Part shown: piece after piece, positions 1 through 11,315 of the stretch
How the letters are laid out: every line of letters starts with the position of its first letter
Position numbering within the stretch: position 1 is the first letter of the stretch
NCBI GenBank assembly: GCA_949710005.1
Contig: OX453276.1
Span: forward strand, 26,710,846-26,774,845
Origin: Ricordea florida
Taxonomy: Eukaryota > Cnidaria > Anthozoa > Corallimorpharia > Ricordeidae
Reading direction: 5' to 3'
DNA length: 64,000 nucleotides
Program-made: the position numbers and the translations under genes
The notes under the pieces: generated by a model
The model's input: the letters and a program-made list of their open reading frames with translations, nothing else
What the model was told of the DNA's origin: nothing
Database searches by the model: none

Positions 1-1958
1 ACTGCTGCAGTCGCAGAAGCAGTCTCTGCAGACGTTTGGGGGCTGTTGCTAACGGCTTCTTGCAAATAGTTTCCAAGGGCTTGTGGTCAGACCACAGTAG
101 GACTTTTCTGCCATAAACGTACTGATGGTTACGCTCAACACCAAAAACTTGGGCTAACAGTTCTTTCTCAATTTGTGAATAGTTCCTTTCACTAACAGTG
201 AGGGCTCTACTGGAATAAGATACCGGTTGGCCATTCTGCATTAGCACAAACCCAATACCATTAGCAGATGCGTCTCCTTGGTCTTCAACTGGCTCACTGG
301 AATTGAAGTAACGCAAGACGGGAGCTGACGTGACAGCTTGTTTCAAGTTTTCAAAGGCTTCCTCTTGTTCGGCTGACCAACTCCACTCCACATCTTTATG
401 GGTAAGTCGTCTCAGGGGTTCACAAAGCTCTGAGAGTTGGCTTAGGAACTTTGACAAGTAGTTGGTTAAGCCTACGAGTCTTCGAATTGCTGCTACATCT
501 TTAGGTCTTTCCATCTTCAATATGGCTTCGACTTTACTCGGGTCAGGTTTAATTCCTTGAGGTGTCAGCACGTGACCAACAAATGTAGTTTCTGAACACT
601 TGAGATGTAACTTCTCTCGGTTTAGCTTCAAATTTCTCTCTCTGCACCTCTCTAATAGCTTCAGTAGATTGGCATCATGGTTTCTCACAGCTTCTTCCTT
701 GCTTGCACCACGGCCTGTAATTAGGATGTCATCTGCTACTTTATATATTCCTTCAAGGCCTTCGAGATTCTGATCCAATTTCCGCTGGAAACATTCTGGA
801 GCAGGAGAAATTCCGAAGGGCATTCTTAGATATCTGTACCGGCCCCAGGGAGTCTGGAATGTAGTTAGTTTACTGGACTTCTCATCGAGCTGTACCTGTA
901 GGAATCCATCTTTGAGGTCTGCTTTTGAGAACACCTTGACATCAGCTAGCTCTGGTAGTATGTCTTCGATCACTGGAAGTGGATAGTGACTTCTCTTGAG
1001 GGCTTTATTCAGATGCAGAGGGTCGATACATACTCTTAATTTGCCATTTGGCTTCTCTGTTACTACAAGGCTTGACACCCAGTCTGTTGGCTCTTCTCTC
1101 TTTATCACATTGACTCTCTCTAAGCGGGCTAGCTCCTCCTTCAACCTCTCTTTTAGGGCAAGGGGTACACGACGGGGAGGCATGATAGAGGGTGAAACAC
1201 TGTCATCAACTTCCAAGTGAAGAGTCCCTTCCATACAGCCCAGACCTTTAAATACATCATGGTACATTGCAGCAATTTTCTCCATGTTAAATTCATGATG
1301 ACTGTCCTGAGTGAGAGGTTCACTGACTTGCAGAATGTTTTGCTGTTGGACGATAATTAATCCCATTTGCTGTATTGCTGCAGATCCAAGAAGAGGAGTA
1401 TAATCTTCATCGATGACTGCAAATTCGACTCGATACCTTTTCTTGTTCTTTGGGTTGCGCAGGGAGACTTTTGCCTTGCCCAGTAGTTTCAAATTCGTCT
1501 TGGAGTAAGTGGTGAGCTTCAAGTCAGTCTTCTCAATTTTAGTGTCCTTTGGGAGAAATTTCCGAGGCAACACATTACAGGAAGCTCCTGAATCAACTTG
1601 CATCTTCACTAACTCATCTGCTATCTCAATGTGGGCGAAAATTTTATTCTTGAACTTTGACATATCCACAGTATTCGCACTGGGGTCCAAACACACAGAC
1701 AAGATCTCGTCTTCTGAAGAATAAGCATGCTCTAAGTTGTTCTCGAGCTGGTTCACTCTCTTGTGATAACTAGGTCGCTGCGGATGCTTCTTTCGCGATC
1801 CACTCGTTGAATTCTTAAAACACTTGGCTGCAAAGTGATTCGCTTTTCCACACGCGGAACATGTTTGACCATACGCAGGGCATTTCTCTCTTTTTCGCTC
1901 GTGCTTTCGACCACAGAACTTACACTGAGTAATTAGCTGATCTTTCGAACCTTTTACG
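1..1958 (-). CDS. pol: Ty3/gypsy retrotransposon pol, partial (zinc knuckle, protease, RT, RNase H)
   Basis: The minus strand reads as one long coding frame running off the window edge. In order it shows a CCHC zinc knuckle (CSACGKANHFAAKC, about 1819-1861), an aspartic protease core (VDSGASCNVL, about 1570-1597), reverse transcriptase motif A (KADLKDGFLQVQLD, about 895-928), motif C (VADDILI, about 715-750) and RNase H (DASANGIGFVL about 230-275; SDHKPLE about 70-98). Order and motifs are those of Ty3/gypsy pol; integrase would lie outside the window. The frame is +1 relative to gag (or -2) and overlaps the gag end, so pol probably depends on frameshifting. I saw no stop in the stretches I translated but did not check every codon. 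It may be a recent, possibly active copy. Confidence 0.88.
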
Positions 1959-2651
1959 CTATACCTCGATGGATGTTTTCAACTTCTTCTTGTCTTCTTT
2001 TTGGTTTACTGCGTTCGCTTCTTCTTCAACAGTCTGGCTCGGCGCCATGTCTTTCAGTTGTGCTGCAGTTGCTTCATTCGCCCGACAGATGTCGACACAC
2101 TTTGACAGCGTTAAACCAGATTCTTGAAGTAGTTTTCGTCGTATGGCTTTACCGCGGACGCCACAAACGATTCGATCGCGGAGAAGATCATCTTTCAAGG
2201 TTCCAAACTCACAGGTTTCGGCGAGCGCTCTGAGTGTAGTGACGTAAGTGTCGATCGATTCTGCTGGTTCTTGCGAGCGGTTGTTAAATTTGTATCTCTC
2301 GCAAATAATGTTCGTTTTCCCGATGCAGTGATGTCCCCACAACTCTAGCACTTTGTTTATATCCATTTTCTCTTCATCGCTGTGGAAAGGAAGGCCATTG
2401 TGGACTTCGAGAGCTTCTTTGCCAATGCACGTAATAAACGTGGCTACGCGAAGGCGGCTTGGTTTGTTTCGTAAGTCGGTGACTTCTTCATAAGCATCCC
2501 ATATCTGTCGCCACTGTTTCCATTCTTTGGAGAGATTCCCACACTGAATCTGTAATTTCGGAGGTAAAGATACATTACACGAAAATGTAGTTGTACTAGA
2601 TGTGCTTGTACCGCTTATTGTTGGCGGAGTGGCTTCATTGTCGGCGGGCAT
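1959..2651 (-). CDS. gag: Ty3/gypsy gag-like capsid protein
   Basis: This ORF is immediately 5' of pol on the same strand. The open frame extends to 2702 but begins there with GTG; the first ATG (MPADNEATPP) is at 2651, so I use it (about 231 residues). The middle (GNLSKEWKQWRQIWDAYEEV, then GKTNIICERYKFNNRSQE) resembles the retrotransposon gag fold common in invertebrate Ty3/gypsy elements, with a helical capsid-like region and no zinc knuckle, which here lies at the start of the pol frame. It ends at a TAG at 1959-1961, and the pol frame is already open upstream of that stop. Role: assembly of virus-like particles around element RNA. Family assignment rests on position and general pattern. 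Confidence 0.8.
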   Translation of the reverse strand: MPADNEATPPTISGTSTSSTTTFSCNVSLPPKLQIQCGNLSKEWKQWRQIWDAYEEVTDLRNKPSRLRVATFITCIGKEALEVHNGLPFHSDEEKMDINKVLELWGHHCIGKTNIICERYKFNNRSQEPAESIDTYVTTLRALAETCEFGTLKDDLLRDRIVCGVRGKAIRRKLLQESGLTLSKCVDICRANEATAAQLKDMAPSQTVEEEANAVNQKEDKKKLKTSIEV

Positions 2652-2735
2652 TTTGACTACACTTTTCTGCTTCAAATCTTCGCTGAACGTGTCGAGTTGC
2701 ACGTCTCGTGAATGACTGCAAATTCGTCTTTAGCA

Positions 2736-2752
2736 GTTTACTCCTGACACCA
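2736..2752 (-). promoter_or_regulatory. Primer-binding site of the Ty3/gypsy element
   Basis: On the minus strand the bases directly after the LTR read TGGTGTCAGGAGTAAAC. A TGG start complementary to the CCA end of a tRNA, adjacent to an LTR ending in CA, is the standard site for priming minus-strand DNA synthesis. Which tRNA is used cannot be decided without a tRNA set. Confidence 0.65.
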
Positions 2753-2858
2753 TGTCAATAGACCCAGTTCGTTAAATAGAACGAGGACTTTTAATGATCC
2801 GACAACGGTACATTTAAACAGCTCTATTGTACGAAAACAACTGATATATCGTCACAAC
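2753..2858 (-). repeat. Short 5' LTR of the Ty3/gypsy element
   Basis: On the minus strand the block starts TGTTGTGACG and ends CTATTGACA, next to the primer-binding site. The outer edge is set by comparison with related repeats at about 45290 and 47930, where the flanking sequence (minus sense CAGAAACAGG then TATCCATACCCAACC) continues without the LTR. The LTR is only about 106 bp, short for Ty3/gypsy. The exact outer edge is uncertain by about 5 bp. The partner LTR is outside the window. Confidence 0.55.
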
Positions 2859-3742
2859 AGAAACAGGCAAAATATCCATACCCAACCAGAGAATAGTATA
2901 TGATTTTGAATATATGAAAATTTCGATTATAAGAACTGCAGAAGAAAGATTTGATATAAGGATGGTATTTCATCGAAAAAGTCATGGCAGCTAGAGGTAT
3001 TGAACTGTAACCAATGACATATAGTAATGAGAAGCACTATTATTATATTACTATCATTATTATAATTATCATTATTATTATTACTGGTATTGATATTATT
3101 ATTATTGTTATGTTTTTTATGTTAAACATAATATATTGTTATGGGGTGGGATACATGTGCTAATCTTGGTAAAGGTATTGTTACTCTACTACTACAAACA
3201 ATACAAAAATCTTCTTAATAGGCTTTCCATCAGAGGTGGTAGTAATCAAAACTGCTCTACACAATACCATTTCTTCTTTAAAGCTTAGAATGTAGTGCAG
3301 TCATTTGTCTATAAAGTTAGTGTGGAAAATCATGATTGAAAGTATAGGGCATTTAGGAAACTTGAAACACTTGTTACTACATACAGCACACTTGCAATGA
3401 ATATATGAGAAAGATCATAAACATTTTGACATTACAAAATTTATTGTCTTCTTTACAAGGTTTTTCCAATGTAAAAGGTCAACTGTATGTTGTGGTTGTT
3501 ATTAAATGTTGATATTTGACATCATAAAAATGAAGTAAACAGCAGAAAATAACAAGGTTAATATGTCTAATTTTGCAAATTAAGGCTTGTATTAACATTT
3601 CATTTGTGGGAAAGGGGCAGGGGTTCTCGATAGCAATATTATCAGGGGGTCATTGAACTATAAAGGTAAAACTGACCCATTGTGAAAAGGCTATGAAACT
3701 TGTTGTATCAACGCAATATTATTGAAACTTTTCAATCAGAGA

Positions 3743-3745
<3 letters not shown>

Positions 3746-3808
<63 letters not shown>
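3746..3808. repeat. (TA)n microsatellite
   Basis: An uninterrupted run of alternating A and T lies inside repeat copy A. Similar runs occur at about 4687-4748, 8520-8540, 9489-9563, 14955-14992, 26848-26886, 43307-43345, 46117-46164 and 49221-49260, nearly all in elements of this family or in PLE-1 tails. Confidence 0.9.
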
Positions 3809-4260
3809 CAAAGAGAAATACTACTCAGAAGTCAGTAATAACATTTGCTTTATTTTCAAATGATCGCATTGATCACTGATAATATTGCAGAACCATCACT
3901 TTATAGTGACACTGGGTATATATTCTGTTGAAAATGCTAAACATAACTGCTAGATCAAGAAAATTTTCAATATTTTCACTGTTGCAATGATATCAGATCA
4001 CATCGTTATAAATGATTGCTATCATAACTGCAACTTTCTGTGTTGGGAATTTCTTCATAATGGAAACGCTATCGTTTTATTACGAAAAAATACCTACTTA
4101 CATTCTCTTGTAATCTGTTGCTCGTCTTCCGATTCCGTTTTTAGACTAACAGAATTATTTTCCAGAGACATCTCCAATCGCTGAAGTCGTTCCTACTCGG
4201 TTTCCCTTCTAAGTCGTTTTGCTAAATTAAGTACGCCAATATATGTCGTTATGTAATCGT

Positions 4261-4569
4261 TCACTCATTTCCTGTATTTCTATCAATAACACACTCAGTT
4301 TCAAAACTAACTTGGTTGAATTCCTGGTCCTTTTCCCTTTTTTTTTTGAGCGAGCAGTTGTTGTCTTTGCTGCGATGTTTGTTATTCTCCCTGCTGTCGT
4401 TTCTTTGAGTCATCCTTTTCGTGTGTTGATTTTCGTGTGTTGATTTTCGTGTGTTGATTTTCACGGTATTCGAACTTACTCGGCGACGATCTCGTGCTAA
4501 TCTTTCTTGAATATCTCGGATATCTTCTTGCTGGGATGTACTTCCAGGACGAGTGAAATCGGTTTCCAC
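4261..4569 (-). pseudogene. Conserved basic coding remnant inside repeat copy A
   Basis: This 102-residue open frame includes METDFTRPGSTSQQEDIRDI followed by QERLARDRRRV and a basic, Thr/Lys-rich stretch. The same peptide, with substitutions and frameshifts, appears at 43464-43751, near 46290-46560 and near 49370-49650, always at the same place in the repeat. Conservation across copies suggests a former exon of the element or a captured exon. I recognise no domain. Confidence 0.4.
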
Positions 4570-4681
4570 AAAATTTACATTACTTTCAAAAAAGCATCAC
4601 CGAATTCCCAATGGCGGAAATTCAGCAGTTCTCAAATGCGCTACTATTGCCAGGTAACAACGCCTGCGAACGGACACCTTT

Positions 4682-4723
<42 letters not shown>

Positions 4724-4861
4724 TATACATATATATATACATATATAAAAACTCTCGGCTCGATTTACTCGGGCTTGCGAGCCACGTGGTCTGACCGGAA
4801 CCGACACGATTAGTAACCTCGCTTCGCGAGGAATTAGTAACCTCGCTTCGCGAGGAACAAG

Positions 4862-5012
4862 CCTCAGAGCAGATCGGTAACTTTCGATTGCTTAGGTTTG
4901 AATGGCAGGTTGAGAAAACCTATTCCATAATGTTTACACTAGTTTTATCAGTTATACAGTGTCCCTTCGAGGTCCCTTCGACACAGGCTGCTTGCAACAT
5001 TTCAATTTAATA
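4862..5012. other. Spacer between repeat copies A and B
   Basis: No gene. The last ~40 bases (about 4971-5012), next to the CTAG end of copy B, match inverted the sequence just after the CTAG end of copy E (51559-51600): GCAGCCTGTGTCGAAGGGAC is shared. The repeat may therefore extend beyond CTAG, or both copies entered the same older repeat. Confidence 0.6.
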
Positions 5013-6060
5013 CTAGAAATACGACTCCCGCAAAACCTCGCGAAGCTAGTTTTTAAAGAATTCGTAATGGTTTTTTCTGAGGGATAAGACCGCAATTTAT
5101 GTATTTACTTATTACTAAATTATTATCGCTTTTTGTATTTTCTGATTTCTTGTATTTATTATGATTATTATTGTATTATTATTATTATTTTTATTATTAT
5201 TATTATAATAATTACTGGTATTTAAATTGACAGAAATTGTAAATAGCGTTTTGAATTATTAGTTGTTTTTTTTTATTTTAGTGCTAGATACAGTTGACCC
5301 TCAAATAAAGGTTGTTATTACATAAATTATTATTTTTATTATATAATATTAATACTATTTTTCTTTTAGAATGTGTGTATATAGGATTTTTGGAAAATAA
5401 ATAAAGTTCTTAAATTATAATTACTGGTATTGTTATTTTTTTATGTTTAACATAATATACTGTTATGGGGTGGGGGTGTTTATCCTAATCTGAGAAAAGG
5501 TTCCTCTGCTACTACAGGCAACACAGTTTTATTCAGTTTTATTTTATCCGTACCAAACCATCCCTGAATTGGATTCACTTTTCCCTGACTTCTGTCAAAG
5601 ACTTAAACTTTCCCTGACTTGATTTGAAATTCCCCTACTTTTCACTGACCTTGAAGAATTTTTTTCCTTTACCATTTTCTGACCTGTGGCAATCATGCCT
5701 AGTGCAGTCATTTGTCCCTACAGTTATTGTGGAAAATCATGATTGAAAGCATAGGGCATTTAGGAAACATCAAAGACTTGTTATTACATACAGCACCCTT
5801 GCAAATTATGAGTATATAAGAAAGATCGTAAAAATTTTGGCATTACAAAGTTTAGTTTCTCCCTTATTGAGTTTTTCCATTGTAAAAGGTCAACTGTATA
5901 TTGTGGTTGTTATTAAATTTTTGACATCATAAGAATGAATTAAACAGCATTAAGGAAAAAGGTTAAGATGTTATACCTAATTTTGCAAAGTAGGGCTTAA
6001 ATTAACTTTTCATTTGTGGGAGAATGGTGGGGGCTAAGAGAGTAATCCCTGGGATACATG
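5013..6060 (-). mobile_element. Helentron-like repeat, copy B, 3' part
   Basis: On the minus strand this segment ends GGGAGTCGTATTTCTAG with the next base T, and carries the subterminal block CTAGCTTCGCGAGG. The interior matches copy E (about 50345-51558) closely, including TTA/ATT runs and CCCCATAACAGTATATTATG. It stops at 6060, where the CACTA-like element begins; the rest of copy B resumes at 16909. Confidence 0.65.
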
Positions 6061-6079
6061 CACAGCATGAAAAAGCAAA

Positions 6080-6330
6080 TTTACGTTGGCATAAAGACCA
6101 CGTAAACGTAGCGTAAAGTATGGATATACGCGACTTTACGCTAACTTTACGAAACGTAAGGTTGAGCTTTACGCTACCTTTAATGGAGGGCGTAAAGTTG
6201 CGTAAAAGAACAGCTTAACGCTATTGACGTAAATTTGGCGTAAATGTGTCGTAAAGTCGATTTTAAACAACAGCGAAAATCCAGTTTAAAGGCACTGTAA
6301 AGGTTAATTTACGCTACTTTACAGAGCATT
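6080..6330. repeat. Left subterminal TTTACG/CGTAAA motif array
   Basis: Within about 250 bp just inside the left terminus the hexamer TTTACG or its complement CGTAAA recurs many times in both orientations, for example GCGTAAAGTATGG, GACTTTACGCTAACTTTACG and GGCGTAAAGTTGCGTAAAAG. In CACTA elements such arrays are binding sites for element-encoded proteins. That role is inferred here. Confidence 0.75.
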
Positions 6331-6912
6331 AATTGTTTTTTCTTCTTACAAAGTTCACCAGTATCACGCTCCCAAACCCGACTTTAGCCTGCCATTGTTG
6401 CGCAGGAAGCTAAAATCTTGATCAAGAGTTAGCTCAAAATATTTTATGAAGATCGGGGAGAAATTTCGTGGGCTTATTCGTCTTAAAATGCAGCAAGCTC
6501 ACCCCAAACCCATTAATAAATTTGTTACAAAGTGGTGTCAGCTCTGTTTTATTACTCCATTTATTCACAATACATCCGTTACTGAAAATTACCGAATACT
6601 CATAACAAAAATGTTATCAGTTGGTCACGTTCTCAGGAATATGAAAATATAAAATAATCATCAATCAACATAGCTTGATTTTACTCCCACAAGCTCGGTT
6701 ACAAAGGTGCAACCAATTATAAGAAAAAAAATAAATTTATATTCATCTAAATAATCACTGCAAATCATCTCATGTACTTTTTGTTGTCTATGGCCTGGCT
6801 TCTAAATCTTAACTGGAACAAACACAAAGGATAAAAGCTTATGCACAACAGTGTTTATCATTTTAGTCAATATTCAGGAGACCTCTACAAGTGTTCTTTT
6901 TCACAACTTTTT

Positions 6913-7080
6913 CACAAGGAAGCCACAATGTCTTGATTCACCATTCTCATCTTCTGACAAGTCAGACTCATCTGAACTAGTATAATCCATGCTGCCAACT
7001 GCCTTCTCGATTTCCTTCTTCTTTTCCACAGACCATGGCATGGCTTTCAAAGATGAAAGTCTCCTGGATTTTCTGGACAG
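6913..7080 (-). pseudogene. Possible terminal exon inside the CACTA-like element (unknown, acidic)
   Basis: The minus strand has an open frame reading RRLSSLKAMPWSVEKKKEIE, then KAVGSMDYTSSDESDLSEDE, then ESRHCGFLVKKL and a stop. A possible acceptor lies just upstream (TGTCCAG). The mix of basic and Ser/Asp/Glu-rich sequence is typical of nuclear proteins. A second candidate exon lies at about 7340-7405, with a pyrimidine-rich acceptor (CCTTTCCCGCAG) and the peptide FTSEKNQTVTKTVIEAVVG. Together with the exon at 15773-15976 these could form one minus-strand gene spanning the element. Function unknown. Confidence 0.35.
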
Positions 7081-7871
7081 AAAATGAAAATATCATTAGC
7101 TTTTAGATAAAAAATATGGCAGGATTACAATACAAGTTCAGAATTGAAAGATTTTTCCTGTCTTATCATTTCCCATACATCTAATTCACAATTTTGCAGC
7201 AATTATTGTTAACTGTCTCTCACCCAGAAACAAGATTACTGCATTTACAGCAAAAAATACTACCCCCCAGTTAAGCAGATTGTGGCAGTTAAAATGTAGG
7301 GGTTGCACCCTAACGTAGGAAAGCTCCACAGTAATCACCCACAGTAATCACCCACCACTGCCTCAATCACTGTCTTGGTGACAGTTTGATTTTTCTCTGA
7401 TGTGAATCTGCGGGAAAGGAAAAATTTCAATAAAAGGAGATAAATATACACTCTAATACATCTCATCAACAAGTGTGAGGGATGTACTGGGATAATATCT
7501 TCCAGAGGTCCGTACAACAAAGACTGAGGGCCAATATAATGTCTCCCCCAGCAAGCGAGGTTAATAACATATTTATTACACAACTGAAAATTCACCCCAA
7601 TAGATGCTGCTTACAAACCTTCCAAAGTATGAGAGGGCTTCTCATTTAATACAGCTTTCTTTTCAACTTTTGTAAGGTATTACTGCATAAAAATCATGCA
7701 CAGGATCATTTGGGACAGTATCTTTTCAGTCTGATATTTAGAAATATAAAATAATGCACTGGCAATGGAGCAATTGGATTGGTTGATTCTAGTTACTGGC
7801 CCTTCAACTTCTTTAATAGTGTAATAATGTGTCTAAAGTGATAATGTTAATCTTCCTCATTTTACAATGTG

Positions 7872-8166
7872 TTTACTGAAACCGGGACCACCCAGAGAAT
7901 GAAAACAAATCAGATGGCAGAACTGAAACAATAGATTTCAACTTAATGTTTGAGCTTCACAATTTATTGATAAGCAACACCATAGTCATGTAAGCATCAC
8001 AATGAACAAGTTGAGATGTGATCATTTTGTTCTGGACATTCGATTGGCTGGATTTGAATTAAATAGGACATTTGATTAGCTGGATTTGAAAATGTTGGAA
8101 TCAGTATTGTTTCATTCCTGCCATCTGATTGGTTTTCAATGCCTGGGTGACCCCGGTTTCAGTAAA
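7872..8166. mobile_element. MITE with ~60-bp terminal inverted repeats
   Basis: The left arm starts TTTACTGAAACCGGGACCAC and the right arm ends GTGACCCCGGTTTCAGTAAA, its near-perfect reverse complement. The match continues inward through AATCAGATGGCAG and TGAAACAATA. About 295 bp, no coding capacity. It lies in an intron-like part of the CACTA-like element. Confidence 0.65.
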
Positions 8167-8541
8167 TGCCCTGTAAGCCCACTCAAAACTTGTCATAGAA
8201 ATAACTTGTCAGTTTTATGCAAGCACAAGCTCACCCTTCTTCCAAACAAATTGCTATTTAAATGCGTTGTACGTGTACAATCAAATTATTGTGTATTTTT
8301 ATACACCTACTGGATATATGAGTCCTGAAATTAACACCAACAGCCGTTTGATAGTTACAATGCCTGATCACATGTTACAAAGAGAAAGACTATGATTACC
8401 TCTCATCCAAAATGAAGCCAGGCTTAAATGTTTCATTTTCTTTCAGGACTTTATACATCTTTCTAAAGTCTTGCTATAAATAAAAATATTAAAATCAGTA
8501 ATTACTTAATTGCTGATTATTATATATATATATATATTATT

Positions 8542-9042
8542 ATATAAAAAGTTATGATGCTTCGAGCCAACAGGGATGCCACACGCCAGAAGGATCCAAA
8601 AGGATTCGTAGTCCAAACCTCGAGTAATGAAATTTGTAGGCAATTGTGGAAAACGAGGACGGACAACTTCGAGCGAAAAAAAAAATATATATATATACAG
8701 TAAAAAATCTAAAAAAAGTTTAAAAATTTAATAAAAATAGACGTTTCGGTCAATGACCTTCATCAGTTGCAGTGCAAGTGAATAAGAAATTACAATGTCC
8801 TTAAATAGGTTTACAGTATAAAAGATGACATAATATAACAAAGATGATTACATAACAGGGCGTGGTAACACATGAAAATGAAAAAATTAACCAATGATAA
8901 ACAATCGGTGATTACTAAGCGAGAAACTATGACAATGCGATACAAAACTCAAGAAACGCAAACCAAATATGAATAAATAATCGGATATAAAACAAAAAGA
9001 TTAATGTTAAAAAACTATAACATGATTCGTCAAGTCAGCCAA
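8542..9042 (-). mobile_element. PLE-1 3' end / pseudo-LTR, inverted copy 1
   Basis: This is the reverse complement of the PLE-1 tail seen at 14452-14950, from the segment with CGAGCCAACAGGGATGCC to TTGGCTGACTTGACGAATC. It forms the left arm of a roughly 400-bp palindrome with 9084-9488. Partial copies in inverted orientation at the 5' side are characteristic of Penelope-like elements. Confidence 0.75.
8740..8766 (-). ncRNA. Hammerhead-like ribozyme core, PLE-1 pseudo-LTR
   Basis: On the minus strand the order is CTGATGA, a 4-bp stem GGTC/GACC with an ATT loop, then GAAACGTC. This has the shape of a hammerhead catalytic core, and Penelope-like elements are known to carry such motifs. One extra A follows CTGATGA and I could not identify a clear helix I, so activity is uncertain. 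The same motif recurs at 9360-9386 (+), 9676-9702 (-), 14729-14755 (+), 19243-19269 (+) and 23757-23783 (+). Confidence 0.4.
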
Positions 9043-9083
9043 ATAGGTTTATAGTATAAAAGATGACATAATATAACAAAGAT

Positions 9084-9488
9084 TTGGCTGACTTGACGAA
9101 TCATGTTATAGTTTTTTAACATTAATCTTTTTGTTTTATATCCGATTATTTATTCATATTTGGTTTGCGTTTCTTGAGTTTTGTATCGCATTGTCATAGT
9201 TTCTCGCTTAGTAATCACCGATTGTTTATCATTGGTTAATTTTTTCATTTTCATGTGTTACCACGCCCTGTTATGTAATCATCTTTGTTATATTATGTCA
9301 TCTTTTATACTGTAAACCTATTTAAGGACATTGTAATTTCTTATTCACTTGCACTGCAACTGATGAAGGTCATTGACCGAAACGTCTATTTTTATTAAAT
9401 TTTTAAACTTTTTTTAGATTTTTTACTGTATATATATATATATTTTTTTTTCGCTCGAAGTTGTCCGTCCTCGTTTTCCACAATTGCC
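9084..9488 (+). mobile_element. PLE-1 3' end / pseudo-LTR, direct partial copy
   Basis: Plus-oriented copy of the PLE-1 tail, from TTGGCTGACTTGACGAATC through the hammerhead-like motif to CGTTTTCCACAATTGCC. It is the right arm of the palindrome with 8642-9042; the 41-bp loop between them is itself a tail fragment. Confidence 0.75.
9360..9386 (+). ncRNA. Hammerhead-like ribozyme core, PLE-1 pseudo-LTR
   Basis: Same motif as at 8740-8766 but on the plus strand: CTGATGA, GGTC/GACC stem, GAAACGTC. It sits about 60 bp before the TA run, as in the other copies. Confidence 0.4.
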
Positions 9489-9565
9489 TATATATTATTA
9501 TATATATATATAAAATACTATATATATTATACATATATATATATATATATATATATATTATTATA

Positions 9566-11115
9566 TATATAGGCAATTGTGAAAAACGAGGACGGACAAC
9601 TTCGAGCGAGAAAAAAAAAAATATATATATATACAGTAAAAAATCTAAAAAAAGTTTAAAAATTTAATAAGAATAGACGTTTCGGTCAATGACCTTCATC
9701 AGTTGCAGTGCAAGTGAATAAGAAATTACAATGTCCTTAAATAGGTTTATAGTATAAAAGATGACATAATATAACAAAGATGATTACATAACAGGGCGTG
9801 GTAACACATGAAAATGAAAAAATTAACCAATGATAAACAATCGGTGATTACTAAGCGAGAAACTATGACAATGCGATACAAAACTCAAGAAACGCAAACC
9901 AAATATGAATAAATAATCGGATATAAAACAAAAAGATTAATGTTAAAAAACTATAACATGATTCGTCAAGTCAGCCAAAAGTGTGAAGGGACCCGCATGT
10001 AAAATATTCACAGTATTCATAAAAGGCCATCCTAGGAAAAACTTGTAATAAAAACCCCAAACAAAGCCCTTGAAGCTATGCCGCGGCAAGGCACAACAGG
10101 CGCCCTGAACAGGGCCCTTAAACAACAATAATGTAATAAATTCCCCGATGGGGGCCCCTGAGAAAACCTTGCACTAACAAAGCTAACAAGATCCAAGGTC
10201 AGGGCCTTTGAACACCTGAACTACGATAACCGCCAAATTAGCAAGTTATTTTTACGCTAGTTGTAGTTTATTCTTTTTTTCGAGTGGAATTCCTGACGTT
10301 TATTCAAGCCAAAAGGTGCCAGAGAGAACAACTGTGCGCTCCAATATGCTTCTTTAGTGATTAAAAGCTTTTCGATGTTACTTGTATTGTTAGCATTTAT
10401 CTGCACTTGATCAATACACTGGAAAGAAAAATCGTTTAAGTCGTGCGGTGTTCTGTTGAAATGAACCGCTACCTCACAAGTCTTTTTCTTGGTCAGCATG
10501 GCAGACTTGTGGTTGCGAAATCTAACTCTAAAATCTGTTGTTGTAGAACCAATGTATTGTAAGTTACATTTCTTACACGAAGCCAAATAAATGACATTTT
10601 TTGAATCACAAGAAAGTTTCGATCGTATCTTATAGCTCTTGCCTGTTTGAAAACTTTGGAAAGAATTTGATTCGACAAAGTAATTGCAACAGAGATCACA
10701 TCTTGTTCTTTTGCATTTGAAGCAACCCCTAACCTCAATAGCCTCTTCAACTTCAATGTTAGAGCCATAACGAGATGGCGCTAACAATTCCTTAAGGTTT
10801 TTAGATCTTCGAAAAGAGGCTATGATGGAATTTGGCGGGAAAAATTCTTTTAATTTGGGGTTGGATTCCAAAATACCTAAGTGTTTTCTGATGATGCGAC
10901 CAACATCAGGTAAATTTGGATTAAATGTTGTTACAAATGGAAACAATTTCTTCTTAGCTTTGGCACGAGTTCTAAGTAAGTCAGTTCTAGATGTAGTTAA
11001 GGCTTTAGAAAATTGATCTTCCACTAGTTTTGTGGGATAACCCTGATTGACTAGATAACCCTTGTATTCAGTTGTTCTCTCGGCAAGAAATACTTGTTCA
11101 GAGCAGTTTCTCTGT
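9566..11115 (-). pseudogene. PLE-1 C-terminal part (GIY-YIG) and tail, inverted copy 2
   Basis: The minus strand repeats the last ~1.55 kb of PLE-1 (13316-14865). The coding part (10257-11115) includes QRNCSEQVFLAERTTEY, the cysteine cluster CFKCKRTRCDLCCNYF and the GIY-YIG segment VIYLASCKKCNLQYIGSTTT, ending at the same stop as the main copy. It is 5'-truncated by the assembly gap. Together with 13316-14865 it makes a large palindrome, which probably explains why the assembly failed in between. Confidence 0.85.
9676..9702 (-). ncRNA. Hammerhead-like ribozyme core, PLE-1 pseudo-LTR
   Basis: Minus-strand copy of the CTGATGA / GGTC-GACC / GAAACGTC motif within inverted copy 2 of the PLE-1 tail. 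Confidence 0.4.
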
Positions 11116-11315
11116 NNNNNNNNNNNNNNNNNNNNNNNNNNNNNNNNNNNNNNNNNNNNNNNNNNNNNNNNNNNNNNNNNNNNNNNNNNNNNNNNNNNNN
11201 NNNNNNNNNNNNNNNNNNNNNNNNNNNNNNNNNNNNNNNNNNNNNNNNNNNNNNNNNNNNNNNNNNNNNNNNNNNNNNNNNNNNNNNNNNNNNNNNNNNN
11301 NNNNNNNNNNNNNNN
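11116..11315. other. Assembly gap (200 N)
   Basis: Exactly 200 undetermined bases between inverted and direct PLE-1 copies. The true length is unknown, as round-number gaps are usually placeholders. Reading frames that cross it are not evidence of a protein. Confidence 0.99.

Larger units (their letters stand above)
2859..4861 (-). mobile_element. Helentron-like long repeat, copy A (minus; 3' part cut by the LTR element)
   Basis: This block is colinear, inverted, with the plus-strand copies at 43094-51558. From right to left: 5' end TCCTCGCGAAGCGAGG (about 4845-4861), a conserved segment with GTCAGACCACGTGGCTCGC, a TA microsatellite (about 4687-4748), a block starting AAAGGTGTCCGTTCGCAGGC, a coding remnant (4261-4569), then about 1.4 kb of AT-rich sequence with ATT/TAA trinucleotide runs. 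The 3' end is missing because the Ty3/gypsy element interrupts it at 2858. No replicase or helicase is visible, so this is a non-autonomous copy. The Helentron reading is inference from the termini seen in other copies. Confidence 0.6.

Noticed and set aside
1959..2233. Plus-strand frame antisense to gag (and 996-1220, 1509-1724)
   Set aside because: Shadows of the gag-pol genes on the minus strand.
7335..7595. 86-residue minus-strand frame as an intact gene
   Set aside because: An acceptor-like site lies inside it, so at most part of it (about 7340-7405) may be an exon; the rest looks intronic.
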